Counted from the first letter of the stretch, positions 20,130 through 26,200 are shown. The stretch: DNA of 26,200 nucleotides from VGDP01 sp040905845 (GCA_040905845.1 JBBDQV010000139.1:1-26200); one strand, 5' to 3'. Made by a program: numbers and translations. The notes: generated by a model from the sequence alone, not told the origin.

Positions 20130-20308
20130 CCCGACATGCCCTCCGATGGGATCGGTAACCCGCCCGTTGTCGATCCCGACTGCTCCCGCCGTAACCCGCA
20201 TTCTTACACGCAGAGGGCGGTTTCGTGCTAGAGATCGAGGCGCGCGGCCTCGGCCACGGCCGGGCCGCCGAGGTCCCGCTCGGACCCTGAAATCGTGATC
20301 GAACGGCC
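20130..20308. promoter_or_regulatory. Divergent intergenic region upstream of secretin and ECF T–S gene
   Basis: These 179 bases separate two divergent starts. The nine-base word GTAACCCGC occurs twice in direct orientation, at 20155-20163 and 20191-20199 (36 bases apart). It could be a paired operator but may be chance. I see no strong sigma-70 promoter. A 22-codon open frame at 20225-20290 lies here and is discussed as a finding. Confidence 0.4.
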
Positions 20309-21523
20309 ATGGCCCGTTTCACCCAGCGCCTGACGCCCGAAGCGCGCCTCGGCTATCTCCTCTTCGTCGGCGCCGTGGCGATCGGCGCGACCTCCGCGCC
20401 GGTCATCGGGGCGCTCGCGCTCGTCCAAGTCGTGCTGTGGTGCGCCGACGGCCTGGGCGCGCGCCCGCTGGCCCGAACCATGGCTCGGCTCGGCGTTTTC
20501 GTTGCCGTTATCGGCCTGAGCTATGCCTTCGTGCCGCTGGAGGAACCTGGGCGCGACCATTGGGTGCCGGTTACCCTGGTGAAGTGGACCGTCGAGATCA
20601 ACCTGGCGGGGCTCGGCGAGGCCGTCGTCATGAGCCTCCGGGTCGTCGCCCTGGTCCTGGCCAGCGCCTGGGTGCGCCAGAGCGGCCAGCCGGGCGACCT
20701 GATCGCGGGGCTCAGGCGGTTTCGCGTCCCGGTCTTCCTCGCGGTGGCGATCGACGGCACGCTGAGGTTGGCCGCCGATGGTGGCGTGCGCCCGCGCGGC
20801 GCCGGCCGGGGCCAAGGCGGCGGTGGGGGCGGCGGCAAGGCCGCGGGCGAGGGGAGCCTCGATGTCGCCGCCATGCGCTCGGGCCGCCTCGGCTTCGTCG
20901 ACCGCATGATCGATCGCTGGCTCGAACGCGCCGAGGGCGCGCTTGCGGGCGCCGCCGGACTCGCCGCCGGCCAGGCGCGCGACGTCGCCGTCATCGTCGG
21001 ACTATCGGCCGCGATCATGGCGCTCAAGCTGGTCCAGGTGCTGCCCGGCCTGCCCTTTGCATCGGGTCACAAGAACGTCCTGGTCGTGCCGTTCCTGCTG
21101 CTCGCCGCCGGGCTGACCAGGATGCGGTTCGGCGGGCTGTGGACGGGGATCACGGCGGGGACGGTCTCGGTGCTCATGGGTTACGGTAAATTCGGCGTGC
21201 TCGAGATCGCCCATTTCGCGGCGCCCGGGCTCCTGGCCGACCTGCTGCTGCCGCTGGCGCGGCTCGATGCCGCGCGCTGGCTCCGCCTGGTCCAGTTCGC
21301 CGTGATCGGCGCCGTCCTTGGGCTCGGGCGCTTCGCCGCCAACCTGCTCGTCATCGTCATCGCCGGCGCGCCGTCGGTGGCCTTTCTTCTGTTCCTGCCC
21401 ATGCTGGCCTCGCAGGTCGCCTTTGGCGCCTTGAGCGCGCTGGTCAGCATGGTCGTGCTCGAACGGCTTAGGCGCGCCACGATGCCCACCGAGAGCCGGC
21501 GGGACGCCAACGAGCCGGGCTGA
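20309..21523 (+). CDS. ECF transporter T-component (CbiQ/EcfT-like) fused to S-component-like membrane domain
   Basis: The protein has 404 residues from the ATG at 20309. Residues 1-220 carry membrane helices followed by LIAGLRRFRVPVFLAVAIDGTLRL (131-154). This matches the EcfT/CbiQ region before the coupling helices that contact the ATPases (RRLGVP…RF). The usual Ala-Arg-Gly motifs are degenerate (RPRGAG; AAMRSGRLG) and a Gly-rich linker (about 164-182) sits between them. Residues about 225-400 form a second set of membrane helices (GHKNVLVVPFLLLAAG, GGLWTGITAGTVSVLMGYG) like a substrate-binding S component. No ATPase gene is nearby. The gene precedes the MosA/MosB-like pair by 17 bases and is likely in the same operon. 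A metal or vitamin substrate is possible; none is shown by sequence. Confidence 0.75.
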   Translation: MARFTQRLTPEARLGYLLFVGAVAIGATSAPVIGALALVQVVLWCADGLGARPLARTMARLGVFVAVIGLSYAFVPLEEPGRDHWVPVTLVKWTVEINLAGLGEAVVMSLRVVALVLASAWVRQSGQPGDLIAGLRRFRVPVFLAVAIDGTLRLAADGGVRPRGAGRGQGGGGGGGKAAGEGSLDVAAMRSGRLGFVDRMIDRWLERAEGALAGAAGLAAGQARDVAVIVGLSAAIMALKLVQVLPGLPFASGHKNVLVVPFLLLAAGLTRMRFGGLWTGITAGTVSVLMGYGKFGVLEIAHFAAPGLLADLLLPLARLDAARWLRLVQFAVIGAVLGLGRFAANLLVIVIAGAPSVAFLLFLPMLASQVAFGALSALVSMVVLERLRRATMPTESRRDANEPG

Positions 21524-21540
21524 CCAACCGAGGAGTCGTC

Positions 21541-22383
21541 ATGTCATCGTTCGTCACCGGAGACGGCCGCACCCACATGCCGAGCGGCCTGATGCGCGAA
21601 TCGCTGGTCAGCAAGACACTGATCGCCGCGACCGAGGGCGGCCGCGTGCGCCCCATGGTGCCGGGCGTCAAGTTCATCGCCATCGGCGGCCAGAGCATCA
21701 TGGACCGCGGCGCCCTGGTCCTCTTGCCGCTGGTCGAGGCGATCGCCGCGCTGGCCAAGCGGCACAAGATGGTGATCGGCGTCAGCGGCGGCTCGCGCTC
21801 GCGCCACACGCTCGCGATCGGGCTCGACCTCGGCCTGCCGATCGGCGGGCTCGCCCGCATCGTCGGCTCGATCGAGGAGCAGAACCGCAACATCCTGCAG
21901 TTCCTGCTGGCGCCCCACGGCGGCATCACCTTCATCAAGGAGCATTTTCAGGACCTGTCGATGTTCCTGGCCGGCGGGCTGATCCCGGTGTGCATCGGCC
22001 AGCCGCCCTATCATTTCTGGGAGCCGCCGCCCGAGCAGGGCCGGCTGCCCGAGAACGGCGCCGACGTCGGGCTGTTCCTGATGGCCGAGCTGATCGGCGC
22101 CGAGCACATGGTGTTCGTCAAGGACGTCGATGGCGTCTACGACGCCGACCCGCGCAAGCATCCGGGCGCGCGCCGCATGGCCGAGGTCACCGCCGCCGAG
22201 CTCTTGGCGATGAACCTGCCCGACCTGCCGGTCGAGCGTGAGCTTTTGCACTGCATCGAGCGCTCGCGCCTGCTCGACCGCTGCCGGCTGATCGACGGGC
22301 GCGAGCCCGCCTTGCTCGCCCGGTCGCTCGACGGTGAGGCCGTCGGCACGCTGATCCGAGCCAGTACGCGGGGCCGGCCATGA
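21541..22383 (+). CDS. Amino-acid-kinase-fold protein, molybdenum storage protein alpha-like subunit
   Basis: The protein has 280 residues from the ATG at 21541, with AGGAG at 21531-21535. It has the UMP-kinase-like fold: FIAIGGQSIMDRG (45-57), VSGGSRSRHTLAIGLDLGLPIG, and the nucleotide site VFVKDVDGVYDADPRKHPGA. These, together with the PPYH segment, resemble the MosA/MosB subunits of the Azotobacter molybdenum storage protein, recalled from memory of those sequences. The Lys of the usual KIGG motif is Ala47 here, so phosphoryl transfer may be impaired. Of the His-rich cluster-binding segment of MosA only one His remains (PPYHFW). It overlaps the next gene by four bases (ATGA), as expected for two subunits of one complex. 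Whether it stores molybdenum, tungsten or nothing is open. Confidence 0.85.
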   Translation: MSSFVTGDGRTHMPSGLMRESLVSKTLIAATEGGRVRPMVPGVKFIAIGGQSIMDRGALVLLPLVEAIAALAKRHKMVIGVSGGSRSRHTLAIGLDLGLPIGGLARIVGSIEEQNRNILQFLLAPHGGITFIKEHFQDLSMFLAGGLIPVCIGQPPYHFWEPPPEQGRLPENGADVGLFLMAELIGAEHMVFVKDVDGVYDADPRKHPGARRMAEVTAAELLAMNLPDLPVERELLHCIERSRLLDRCRLIDGREPALLARSLDGEAVGTLIRASTRGRP

Positions 22384-23222
22384 GCCGCGATGCCGCCGGG
22401 CGCATCTGGACTGCGGGTCTCGACAACGTCTTCGCCGGCCAGACCACCTCGAACGTCGCGCTCTACGAGGCCTACGCCGATGTGCCCCAGGTCCGCGTGC
22501 TGCCCGACGTCTGGATCGTCAAAATCGGCGGCCAGAGCATCATGGACCGCGGCCGCGCGGCCGTGTTCCCGATCATCGAGGAGCTGATCCAGGCGCGTGA
22601 CGAAGGCATCCAGTACGTGCTCGGCACCGGCGGCGGCACGCGGGCGCGCCACGTCTACGCGCTCGGCCTCGACCTCGAGCTGCCGACCGGGATGCTGGCC
22701 AAGCTTGGCTCCGGCGTCCCCGTGCAGAACGCGCGCATGCTCCAGATGCTGATGGCTAGGAACGGCGGCATCGTCGTCTACCACGACGACTTCGAGAAGC
22801 TGCCGCTCTACCTCAAGACCGGCTGCATACCCATCACCTCGGGCATGCCGCCGTTCGAGTTCTGGGAGAAGAGCCCCGACGTCGGGCGCCTGCCGGCCAA
22901 TCGGACCGACGCCGGCATGTTCCTGTTGGCCGAGTTCCTGGGCGCGCGTGGCGTGCTGTTCGTCAAGGACGAGCCTGGGCTGTTCACCGCCGACCCGAAG
23001 AAGGACCCGAAGGCCACGCTGATCCCCGAGGCCTCGGCCGAGGACCTGCTCGCCTCCGGCCAGGATGATCTCATCGTCGAGCGCGTGGTGCTCGAGTACA
23101 TGACGCGCGCCCGCCACATGCGCGAGATCCGGATCGTCAACGGGCTCGAGCGGGGCCAGGTGCTCGCCGCGCTCCGCGGCGAGCCGGTCGGCTCGGTGAT
23201 CCGGTCGCGGGGACGCGGGTAG
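22380..23222 (+). CDS. mosB: Amino-acid-kinase-fold protein, molybdenum storage protein beta-like subunit
   Basis: The protein has 280 residues from the ATG at 22380, overlapping the previous stop by four bases. It is close to MosB: IVKIGGQSIMDRGRAAVFPIIEE (with Lys48 intact), GTGGGTRARHVYALGLDLELP, SGMPPFEFWEK, then NRTDAGMFLLAE and VLFVKDEPGLFTADPKKDPKA, and near the end REIRIVNGLERGQVLAALRGEPVGSVI. In the known complex, alpha and beta subunits form a hexameric cage that uses ATP to load oxomolybdate. The paired gene, equal length and coupling fit this. The linked ECF-type permease might supply the metal, but this is inference. No nitrogenase or other molybdenum genes are in the window. Confidence 0.88.
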   Translation: MSRDAAGRIWTAGLDNVFAGQTTSNVALYEAYADVPQVRVLPDVWIVKIGGQSIMDRGRAAVFPIIEELIQARDEGIQYVLGTGGGTRARHVYALGLDLELPTGMLAKLGSGVPVQNARMLQMLMARNGGIVVYHDDFEKLPLYLKTGCIPITSGMPPFEFWEKSPDVGRLPANRTDAGMFLLAEFLGARGVLFVKDEPGLFTADPKKDPKATLIPEASAEDLLASGQDDLIVERVVLEYMTRARHMREIRIVNGLERGQVLAALRGEPVGSVIRSRGRG

Positions 23223-23229
23223 GGCGGGA

Positions 23230-23673
23230 CTAACCGTCCAGGTTGATCGGGAACGGCACGGTGCCGAACTCGACGCCTTCGTCGTGGAGCGCCCTGGCCT
23301 CATCCTTGGTGGCGCGGCCGTGGATGTTACGCTTGGTGACTTCGCCGTAATGGATCTTGCGCGCCTCGTCGGCGAACTTGTCGCCCACGTCGGCGAAGTT
23401 CGTGCGGATGTGCTCGCGCAACGCCGCCGCGTAGGCGCGCGCCTCGCGCGGATCGGGCATCACGGCCGCGGCCGGCGTCGCCTCCGCCGGCGCCGCCTCG
23501 CGCCCCTTGCGCGTCGCGACGTTCGGCGCCATCACGGCCTTGTCGATCCTGGTCGAACCGCACGCGGGACAGCTCACGGCGCCGGCCTTGCGCTGGCGCT
23601 CGTAGGTCTTGCTGTCGCGAAACCACGCCTCGAAGACGTGGTCCTTGGGGCACTTGAGGTCGAACACGATCAT
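23230..23673 (-). CDS. DUF1178 family protein
   Basis: The protein has 147 residues. I chose the ATG at 23673 (MIVFDLKC): the AGGAGG ribosome site ends nine bases before it, while the ATG at 23682 lies directly against that site with no spacing. The N-terminus has Cys8 and His12 and a CPACGS pair (Cys35, Cys38), a likely zinc ribbon. KAVMAPNVATRKG follows, which is the family's conserved 'KalMAP' block. The function of DUF1178 is unknown. In many alphaproteobacteria it sits right after the nitrilase gene, in the order comF–grxC–nitrilase–DUF1178. Here the order is kept but interrupted by about 1.2 kb of other material. Confidence 0.93.
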   Translation of the reverse strand: MIVFDLKCPKDHVFEAWFRDSKTYERQRKAGAVSCPACGSTRIDKAVMAPNVATRKGREAAPAEATPAAAVMPDPREARAYAAALREHIRTNFADVGDKFADEARKIHYGEVTKRNIHGRATKDEARALHDEGVEFGTVPFPINLDG

Positions 23674-23703
23674 CGTGGCCATCCTCCTGACGGCACGGAA
23701 AGG

Positions 23704-23732
23704 GATATGGCACGCGAGTCCTTAAAGGGCAA
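23704..23732 (-). promoter_or_regulatory. Candidate sigma-70 promoter for the DUF1178 gene
   Basis: Read on the minus strand, TTGCCC (complement of 23727-23732) and CATATC (complement of 23704-23709) are separated by exactly 17 bases. They lie about 30 bases before the chosen DUF1178 start. The -35 element matches the first three consensus bases and the -10 is a partial match. Confidence 0.4.
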
Positions 23733-23768
23733 GGCATGGCGCCGTCTGGCGCCTGACGGGAGCGCGCC

Positions 23769-24296
23769 GTGACCCAGACACCACACGGGCCCTCGGAGCC
23801 GTCCCCCTGGGTCGTCCGCTTCGCTGGACTTGTGCCGGCCGGGGGCACCGTGCTCGATGTCGCGGCGGGGGCGGGGCGTCACGCACGGTTCTTCCTCGGG
23901 CGCGGGCATCCGGTCGTCGCCGTCGATCGCGACGTCTCGCGGCTCGTGCCCTCGGCCGGCCTCGAGATCGTCCAGGCCGACCTCGAGTCCGACCCGTGGC
24001 CCTTGGGCGAGCGCCGATTCCAGGGAGTCGTGGTCACCAATTACCTGCACCGGCCGCTGTTTCCGCCCCTGATCGCGGCGCTCGTGCCCGGCGGAGCGCT
24101 GATCTACGAGACCTTCGCGGTCGGCAACGAGCGATTCGGCAAGCCCTCGAACCCCGATTTCTTGCTCAAACGCGGCGAGCTGCTGGAGTTCGCGCGCCAA
24201 GCCCGGCTCACGGTCGTGGCCTACGAGGACCTGACGGTCGCCGAGCCCCGCCCCGCGACCGTCCAGCGCATCGCGGCGCTCAGGGAGGCGTCCTAG
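23769..24296 (+). CDS. Small class I SAM-dependent methyltransferase
   Basis: The protein has 175 residues from the GTG at 23769. Motif I is VLDVAAGAGRHARFFLGRG (28-46), with AVDRD as the acidic motif II end and GVVVTNYLHRPLFPPLIAALVPGGALIYETF as the motif IV/V region. This pattern is typical of small TehB-like methyltransferases. The C-terminus reads LTVAEPRPATVQRIAAL. The substrate is unknown. It is divergent from the DUF1178 gene with 95 bases between starts. A damaged copy of its last 90 or so bases is found about 640 bases downstream, beside the nitrilase gene. Confidence 0.9.
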   Translation: MTQTPHGPSEPSPWVVRFAGLVPAGGTVLDVAAGAGRHARFFLGRGHPVVAVDRDVSRLVPSAGLEIVQADLESDPWPLGERRFQGVVVTNYLHRPLFPPLIAALVPGGALIYETFAVGNERFGKPSNPDFLLKRGELLEFARQARLTVVAYEDLTVAEPRPATVQRIAALREAS

Positions 24297-24341
24297 GGCA
24301 CGTCCCAACGGGATGGGATTGGCGACGATCACGACGCCGCC

Positions 24342-24403
24342 CGTGGTTCAAGACGGCGCTTCGCGGGGCCGGGGGGGGNNNNNNNNNNNNNCGCCTCACC
24401 ACG
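24342..24403. repeat. REP-like palindrome, copy 1, interrupted by assembly gap
   Basis: CGTGGT (24342-24347) pairs with ACCACG (24398-24403). Inside the left arm is TTCAAGAC followed by GGCGCTTCGCG; inside the right arm is CCTCA. This is the layout of the short alphaproteobacterial repeat whose arms carry 'TTCGAGAC' and 'CCTCA' blocks, and it matches copy 2 read in reverse. The N run falls in the loop. Confidence 0.6.
24379..24391. other. Assembly gap (13 N) after a G-run
   Basis: Thirteen undetermined bases directly follow a run of eight G. The gap sits inside the loop of a REP-like palindrome, a plausible cause of assembly failure. The true length is unknown, so sequence may be missing here. 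Confidence 0.98.
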
Positions 24404-24423
24404 AACGGCATTTCTTGGGACCG

Positions 24424-24464
24424 TTCGGCCTGAGGAGGGCCGCAGGCCCGTCTCGAAGGCCGAA
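24424..24464. repeat. REP-like palindrome, copy 2
   Basis: TTCGGCC (24424-24430) pairs with GGCCGAA (24458-24464), and an inner stem GGGCC (24437-24441) pairs with GGCCC (24445-24449) around a three-base loop. Between the stems are TGAGGA on the left and GTCTCGAA on the right. These conserved blocks mark a common family of intergenic alphaproteobacterial repeats. It is oriented opposite to copy 1, 20 bases away, giving a doublet. Confidence 0.7.
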
Positions 24465-24496
24465 AGGGGCGCGACTGCAACCGACCGTATCCGTGT

Positions 24497-24793
24497 CTAG
24501 AACGCATAGATCACGGTGTCGTGAACCTCGTCCCGGACACGAGGATCGAGGCTCTTGGCGTCCACGAGGTCCACCGCGCGCCCGAGCGCGTCGGCCAGGA
24601 GGTTCTCGATGTGGACCAGATCGAGCAGCGACAGTTCCTTGGTTTCGTCGAGCGCACTCAGGAGATCGATGTCCGAGTGTTCGTCGGCATCGCCCCGTGC
24701 ATAGGAACCGAACAAGCCGAGACGGCGGACGCCAAGAGCATGCAACTCGGCTTCCCGCTGCCGGAGAACGTCGATGATCGATTGGCGATCCAT
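24497..24793 (-). CDS. MNT-type nucleotidyltransferase (MntA-like antitoxin), partner not seen
   Basis: The protein has 98 residues from the ATG at 24793. The motif LFGSYARGDADEHSDIDLL holds GSYARG (29-34) and the metal-binding pair Asp41 and Asp43; a third acidic residue is in VDLVD (about 75). This is the minimal nucleotidyltransferase (MNT) fold. MNT proteins usually pair with a HEPN ribonuclease, which they AMPylate as antitoxin. No HEPN gene is found on either side. The 200 bases downstream hold the REP doublet and the assembly gap, so a partner could be deleted or lost in the gap. No ribosome site is apparent before the ATG. The gene stands between the intact methyltransferase and its damaged copy, so it looks inserted. 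Confidence 0.85.
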   Translation of the reverse strand: MDRQSIIDVLRQREAELHALGVRRLGLFGSYARGDADEHSDIDLLSALDETKELSLLDLVHIENLLADALGRAVDLVDAKSLDPRVRDEVHDTVIYAF

Positions 24794-24838
24794 GGGGTTA
24801 CGCTAGCGCGCGATCCGAGCCAGGGCAATCGCGACGCG

Positions 24839-24932
24839 CGGCGCATGGTGATGGCCCATGACGGCCTCATGGTCGCCGAGCCGCGCCGTCCAGCGCATCG
24901 CCGCGGTGAACGACTTCGATACCGGCGTCTGA
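24839..24932 (+). pseudogene. Frameshifted remnant of a second methyltransferase 3' end
   Basis: Codons from 24839 read RRMVMAHDGLMVAEPR, which parallels RLTVVAYEDLTVAEPR of the intact methyltransferase at 24204-24251. After a net eight-base deletion the frame shifts, and 24888 onward reads VQRIAAVNDFDTGV then TGA at 24930-24932. This parallels VQRIAALREAS in the intact gene. In two ungapped 21-base blocks I count 18 identical bases each. The remnant ends 4 bases before the nitrilase stop. No start or N-terminal part remains. Confidence 0.7.
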
Positions 24933-24936
24933 CCGC

Positions 24937-25788
24937 CTACTCCGCCGCGGCCTGGTCGTCGGCGCCGAGCTCGACGACTTGGTAGGGGCGGTCGTGGGCG
25001 AGCGAGGGGATCTGGCCGCGCACCTCCATGACCTTGCCGAGGTCGATGGTCGCCGTGATGACGCCGACGCCCTCGCCGCCGTCGGCCACCACCCGGCCCC
25101 ACGGATCGACGATCAGCGAATGGCCGAAAGTCAGGTAGCCGCCGTCGTGCACTCCGTGCTGGGCCGGCGCGAACACCCAGCAGCCGGTTTCGATCGCGCG
25201 CGCGCGCAACAGCACGTGCCAGTGCGCGTCGCCGGTCAGCTTGGTGAACGCGGAGGGCACGCTCAGCATCACCGCGCCGGCCTTGGCGAGGTCGCGGTAG
25301 AGGTGCGGAAACCGCAGGTCGTAGCAAACGGTCATGCCGAGCGGGCCCCAGGGCGTCTGCGCCAAGACGGCCCGCGTCCCCGGCCGGTAGGTCGCCGATT
25401 CGCGGTAGCTCTTGCCCGGCAGGTCGACGTCGAACAGGTGGATTTTGCCGTAGCTCGCGGCAACGCCGCCGGTCGCGTCGAACAAGACGGAGGTGTTGGC
25501 GAGACGGCCGTCGGGCTCGAGCGTGGCGATCGAGCCGGCCATCAGCCAGCAGCCGAGCTCGCTCGCCAGCGCGCCGAAGCGCACGACGGCCGGGTGCTCG
25601 GCCAGCGGCCGCGCCTGGCCCTTGGCGATCGCGAAATTGCGCTGCAGCAGCGCCACGTTCTCGGGCGTCGCGATGAAGTCGGCGCCACGTGCCCGCGCCT
25701 CGCGGATCAGCCGTTCGGCGTCGTCGAGGTTGCGCGCCATGTCGGTGGTCGCCGAGGTCTGCACGCAAGCGAGGGTGAAGCTCGTCAT
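24937..25788 (-). CDS. Carbon–nitrogen hydrolase (nitrilase superfamily, Nit-type amidase)
   Basis: The protein has 283 residues from the ATG at 25788. The catalytic triad is visible: Glu43 in FIATPENVA, Lys115 in YGKIHLFD, and Cys155 in TVCYDLRFPHLYR. The sequence order and the DVDLPGKSYRES segment fit the Nit1/Nit2 branch. Members of that branch hydrolyse omega-amides such as alpha-ketoglutaramate or deaminated glutathione. The length (about 280) is typical. It starts 3 bases after the grxC stop and is co-transcribed with it, the order usual in alphaproteobacteria. The link with glutaredoxin fits a role in repair of deaminated glutathione, but the substrate is not proven. Confidence 0.94.
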   Translation of the reverse strand: MTSFTLACVQTSATTDMARNLDDAERLIREARARGADFIATPENVALLQRNFAIAKGQARPLAEHPAVVRFGALASELGCWLMAGSIATLEPDGRLANTSVLFDATGGVAASYGKIHLFDVDLPGKSYRESATYRPGTRAVLAQTPWGPLGMTVCYDLRFPHLYRDLAKAGAVMLSVPSAFTKLTGDAHWHVLLRARAIETGCWVFAPAQHGVHDGGYLTFGHSLIVDPWGRVVADGGEGVGVITATIDLGKVMEVRGQIPSLAHDRPYQVVELGADDQAAAE

Positions 25789-25791
25789 GTC

Positions 25792-26049
25792 TTAACCTTT
25801 CAGCATGGGGTCGAGCTCGCCCTTGCGGTCGAGCGTCGCCAGTTCGTCGCAGCCGCCGATGCCGACCCCGTCGATGAAGATCTGCGGCACCGTGCGCCGG
25901 CCCTTCGCCCGCTTCAGCATCTCCTGGCGGCGGGCTCCGTCCATGAACACGTCGATCTCCTCGTAGACGACCTTCTTGCGCCTCAAAACTTCCTTCGCCC
26001 GCTGACAATAGGGACAGAAGGGCGTCGTGTAGATCTCGATCCTGGCCAA
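25792..26049 (-). CDS. grxC: Glutaredoxin 3 (GrxC)
   Basis: The protein has 85 residues from a TTG start at 26049 (MARIEIYTTPFCPYC). GGAG lies seven bases upstream. An alternative TTG at 26094 is excluded because it lies upstream of the -10 box TATAAT at 26075-26080, so no transcript from that promoter would include it. The active site is CPYC (12-15), with the cis-Pro TVPQIF (53-58) and the glutathione-binding GGCDEL (65-70). The length matches GrxC. It is a dithiol glutaredoxin reducing disulfides with glutathione in the cytoplasm. The gene leads an operon with the nitrilase. Confidence 0.96.
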   Translation of the reverse strand: MARIEIYTTPFCPYCQRAKEVLRRKKVVYEEIDVFMDGARRQEMLKRAKGRRTVPQIFIDGVGIGGCDELATLDRKGELDPMLKG

Positions 26050-26074
26050 GCCGGGGCTCCGGGGACGACAACGG

Positions 26075-26102
26075 ATTATAGCACCAAGCCACAAGGCGTC
26101 AG
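26075..26102 (-). promoter_or_regulatory. Sigma-70-type promoter of grxC
   Basis: On the minus strand TATAAT (complement of 26075-26080) is a perfect -10 box. CTGACG (complement of 26097-26102) lies 16 bases upstream and matches the -35 consensus at four central positions. The -35 overlaps the stop codon of comF. The perfect -10 stands out in this GC-rich sequence. Confidence 0.65.
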
Positions 26103-26200
26103 GGATCGACGCGGACGGCGCGGGCGAGCGCGAGCACGGCCACCCGGCGCGCGCCGGCGCCGAGCAAGACTCGGGCGCAGCCGTCCGCCGTCGCGCCCGT
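26099..26200 (-). CDS. comF: ComF family protein, C-terminal end only
   Basis: The last 33 codons of a minus-strand gene enter from the right edge and end at TGA (complement of 26099-26101). They read TGATADGCARVLLGAGARRV and then VLALAR. This is the PRPP-binding-like 'TTGAT' segment and the final strand ('GA..V.VltlAR') typical of ComF phosphoribosyltransferase-like proteins. Its position just upstream of grxC is the usual alphaproteobacterial arrangement. The family's role is uncertain outside of competence systems. Confidence 0.85.
   Translation of the reverse strand, partial: TGATADGCARVLLGAGARRVAVLALARAVRVDP

Overview
This is a very GC-rich contig with dense, mostly overlapping genes and long antisense reading frames that are artefacts of base composition. 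The end block comF–grxC–nitrilase–DUF1178 and the protein families throughout point to an alphaproteobacterium, probably Rhodospirillales-like and probably a metagenome assembly, since there is a 13-base N gap at 24379-24391. No rRNA, tRNA, CRISPR array or transposase gene was found. No stretch longer than 300 bases lacks a gene.

Region 1 (1-681, +): the 3' part of a class I methyltransferase gene that runs off the left edge. Region 2 (691-14597, -): twelve genes in one unbroken run with 1-26 bp overlaps or gaps of at most 18 bp, very likely one operon. In order of transcription it holds three glycosyltransferases, a histidine phosphatase, a further glycosyltransferase of the MurG-like type, a NodB-like deacetylase and a small membrane protein with a PH-like tail. 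A complete Opp/Dpp-type importer follows (fused double ATPase, binding protein, two permeases), and last comes a LivH-like permease with an unusual secreted-type N-terminal extension. Region 3 (14750-17894, +): diverging from that operon is a very unusual 888-residue ABC exporter-like protein, coupled to a small cyclic-nucleotide-binding protein. I read regions 2 and 3 as one envelope-glycan locus (synthesis, trimming, export, and uptake of oligosaccharide or peptide); that reading is inference.

Region 4 (17928-20129, -): an orphan type II secretin with a lipoprotein signal. Region 5 (20309-23222, +): an ECF-transporter T–S fusion followed by two amino-acid-kinase-fold proteins resembling the two subunits of the molybdenum storage protein (MosA/MosB). 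No ECF ATPase gene is visible. Region 6 (23230-26200): DUF1178 (-), a small methyltransferase (+), a pair of REP-like palindromes containing the assembly gap, a lone MNT nucleotidyltransferase (-), a frameshifted fragment copying the methyltransferase 3' end, then nitrilase, glutaredoxin and the tail of comF (all -).

The strongest candidate for something undescribed is the ABC protein at 14750-17416. Its nucleotide-binding domain carries a roughly 295-residue insertion built from extra copies of the segment that normally lies between the Q-loop and the signature motif. It also has substitutions in Walker A and Walker B, and a 5' end with base composition unlike the rest of the gene. The MoSto-like pair linked to an ECF T–S fusion is the second.
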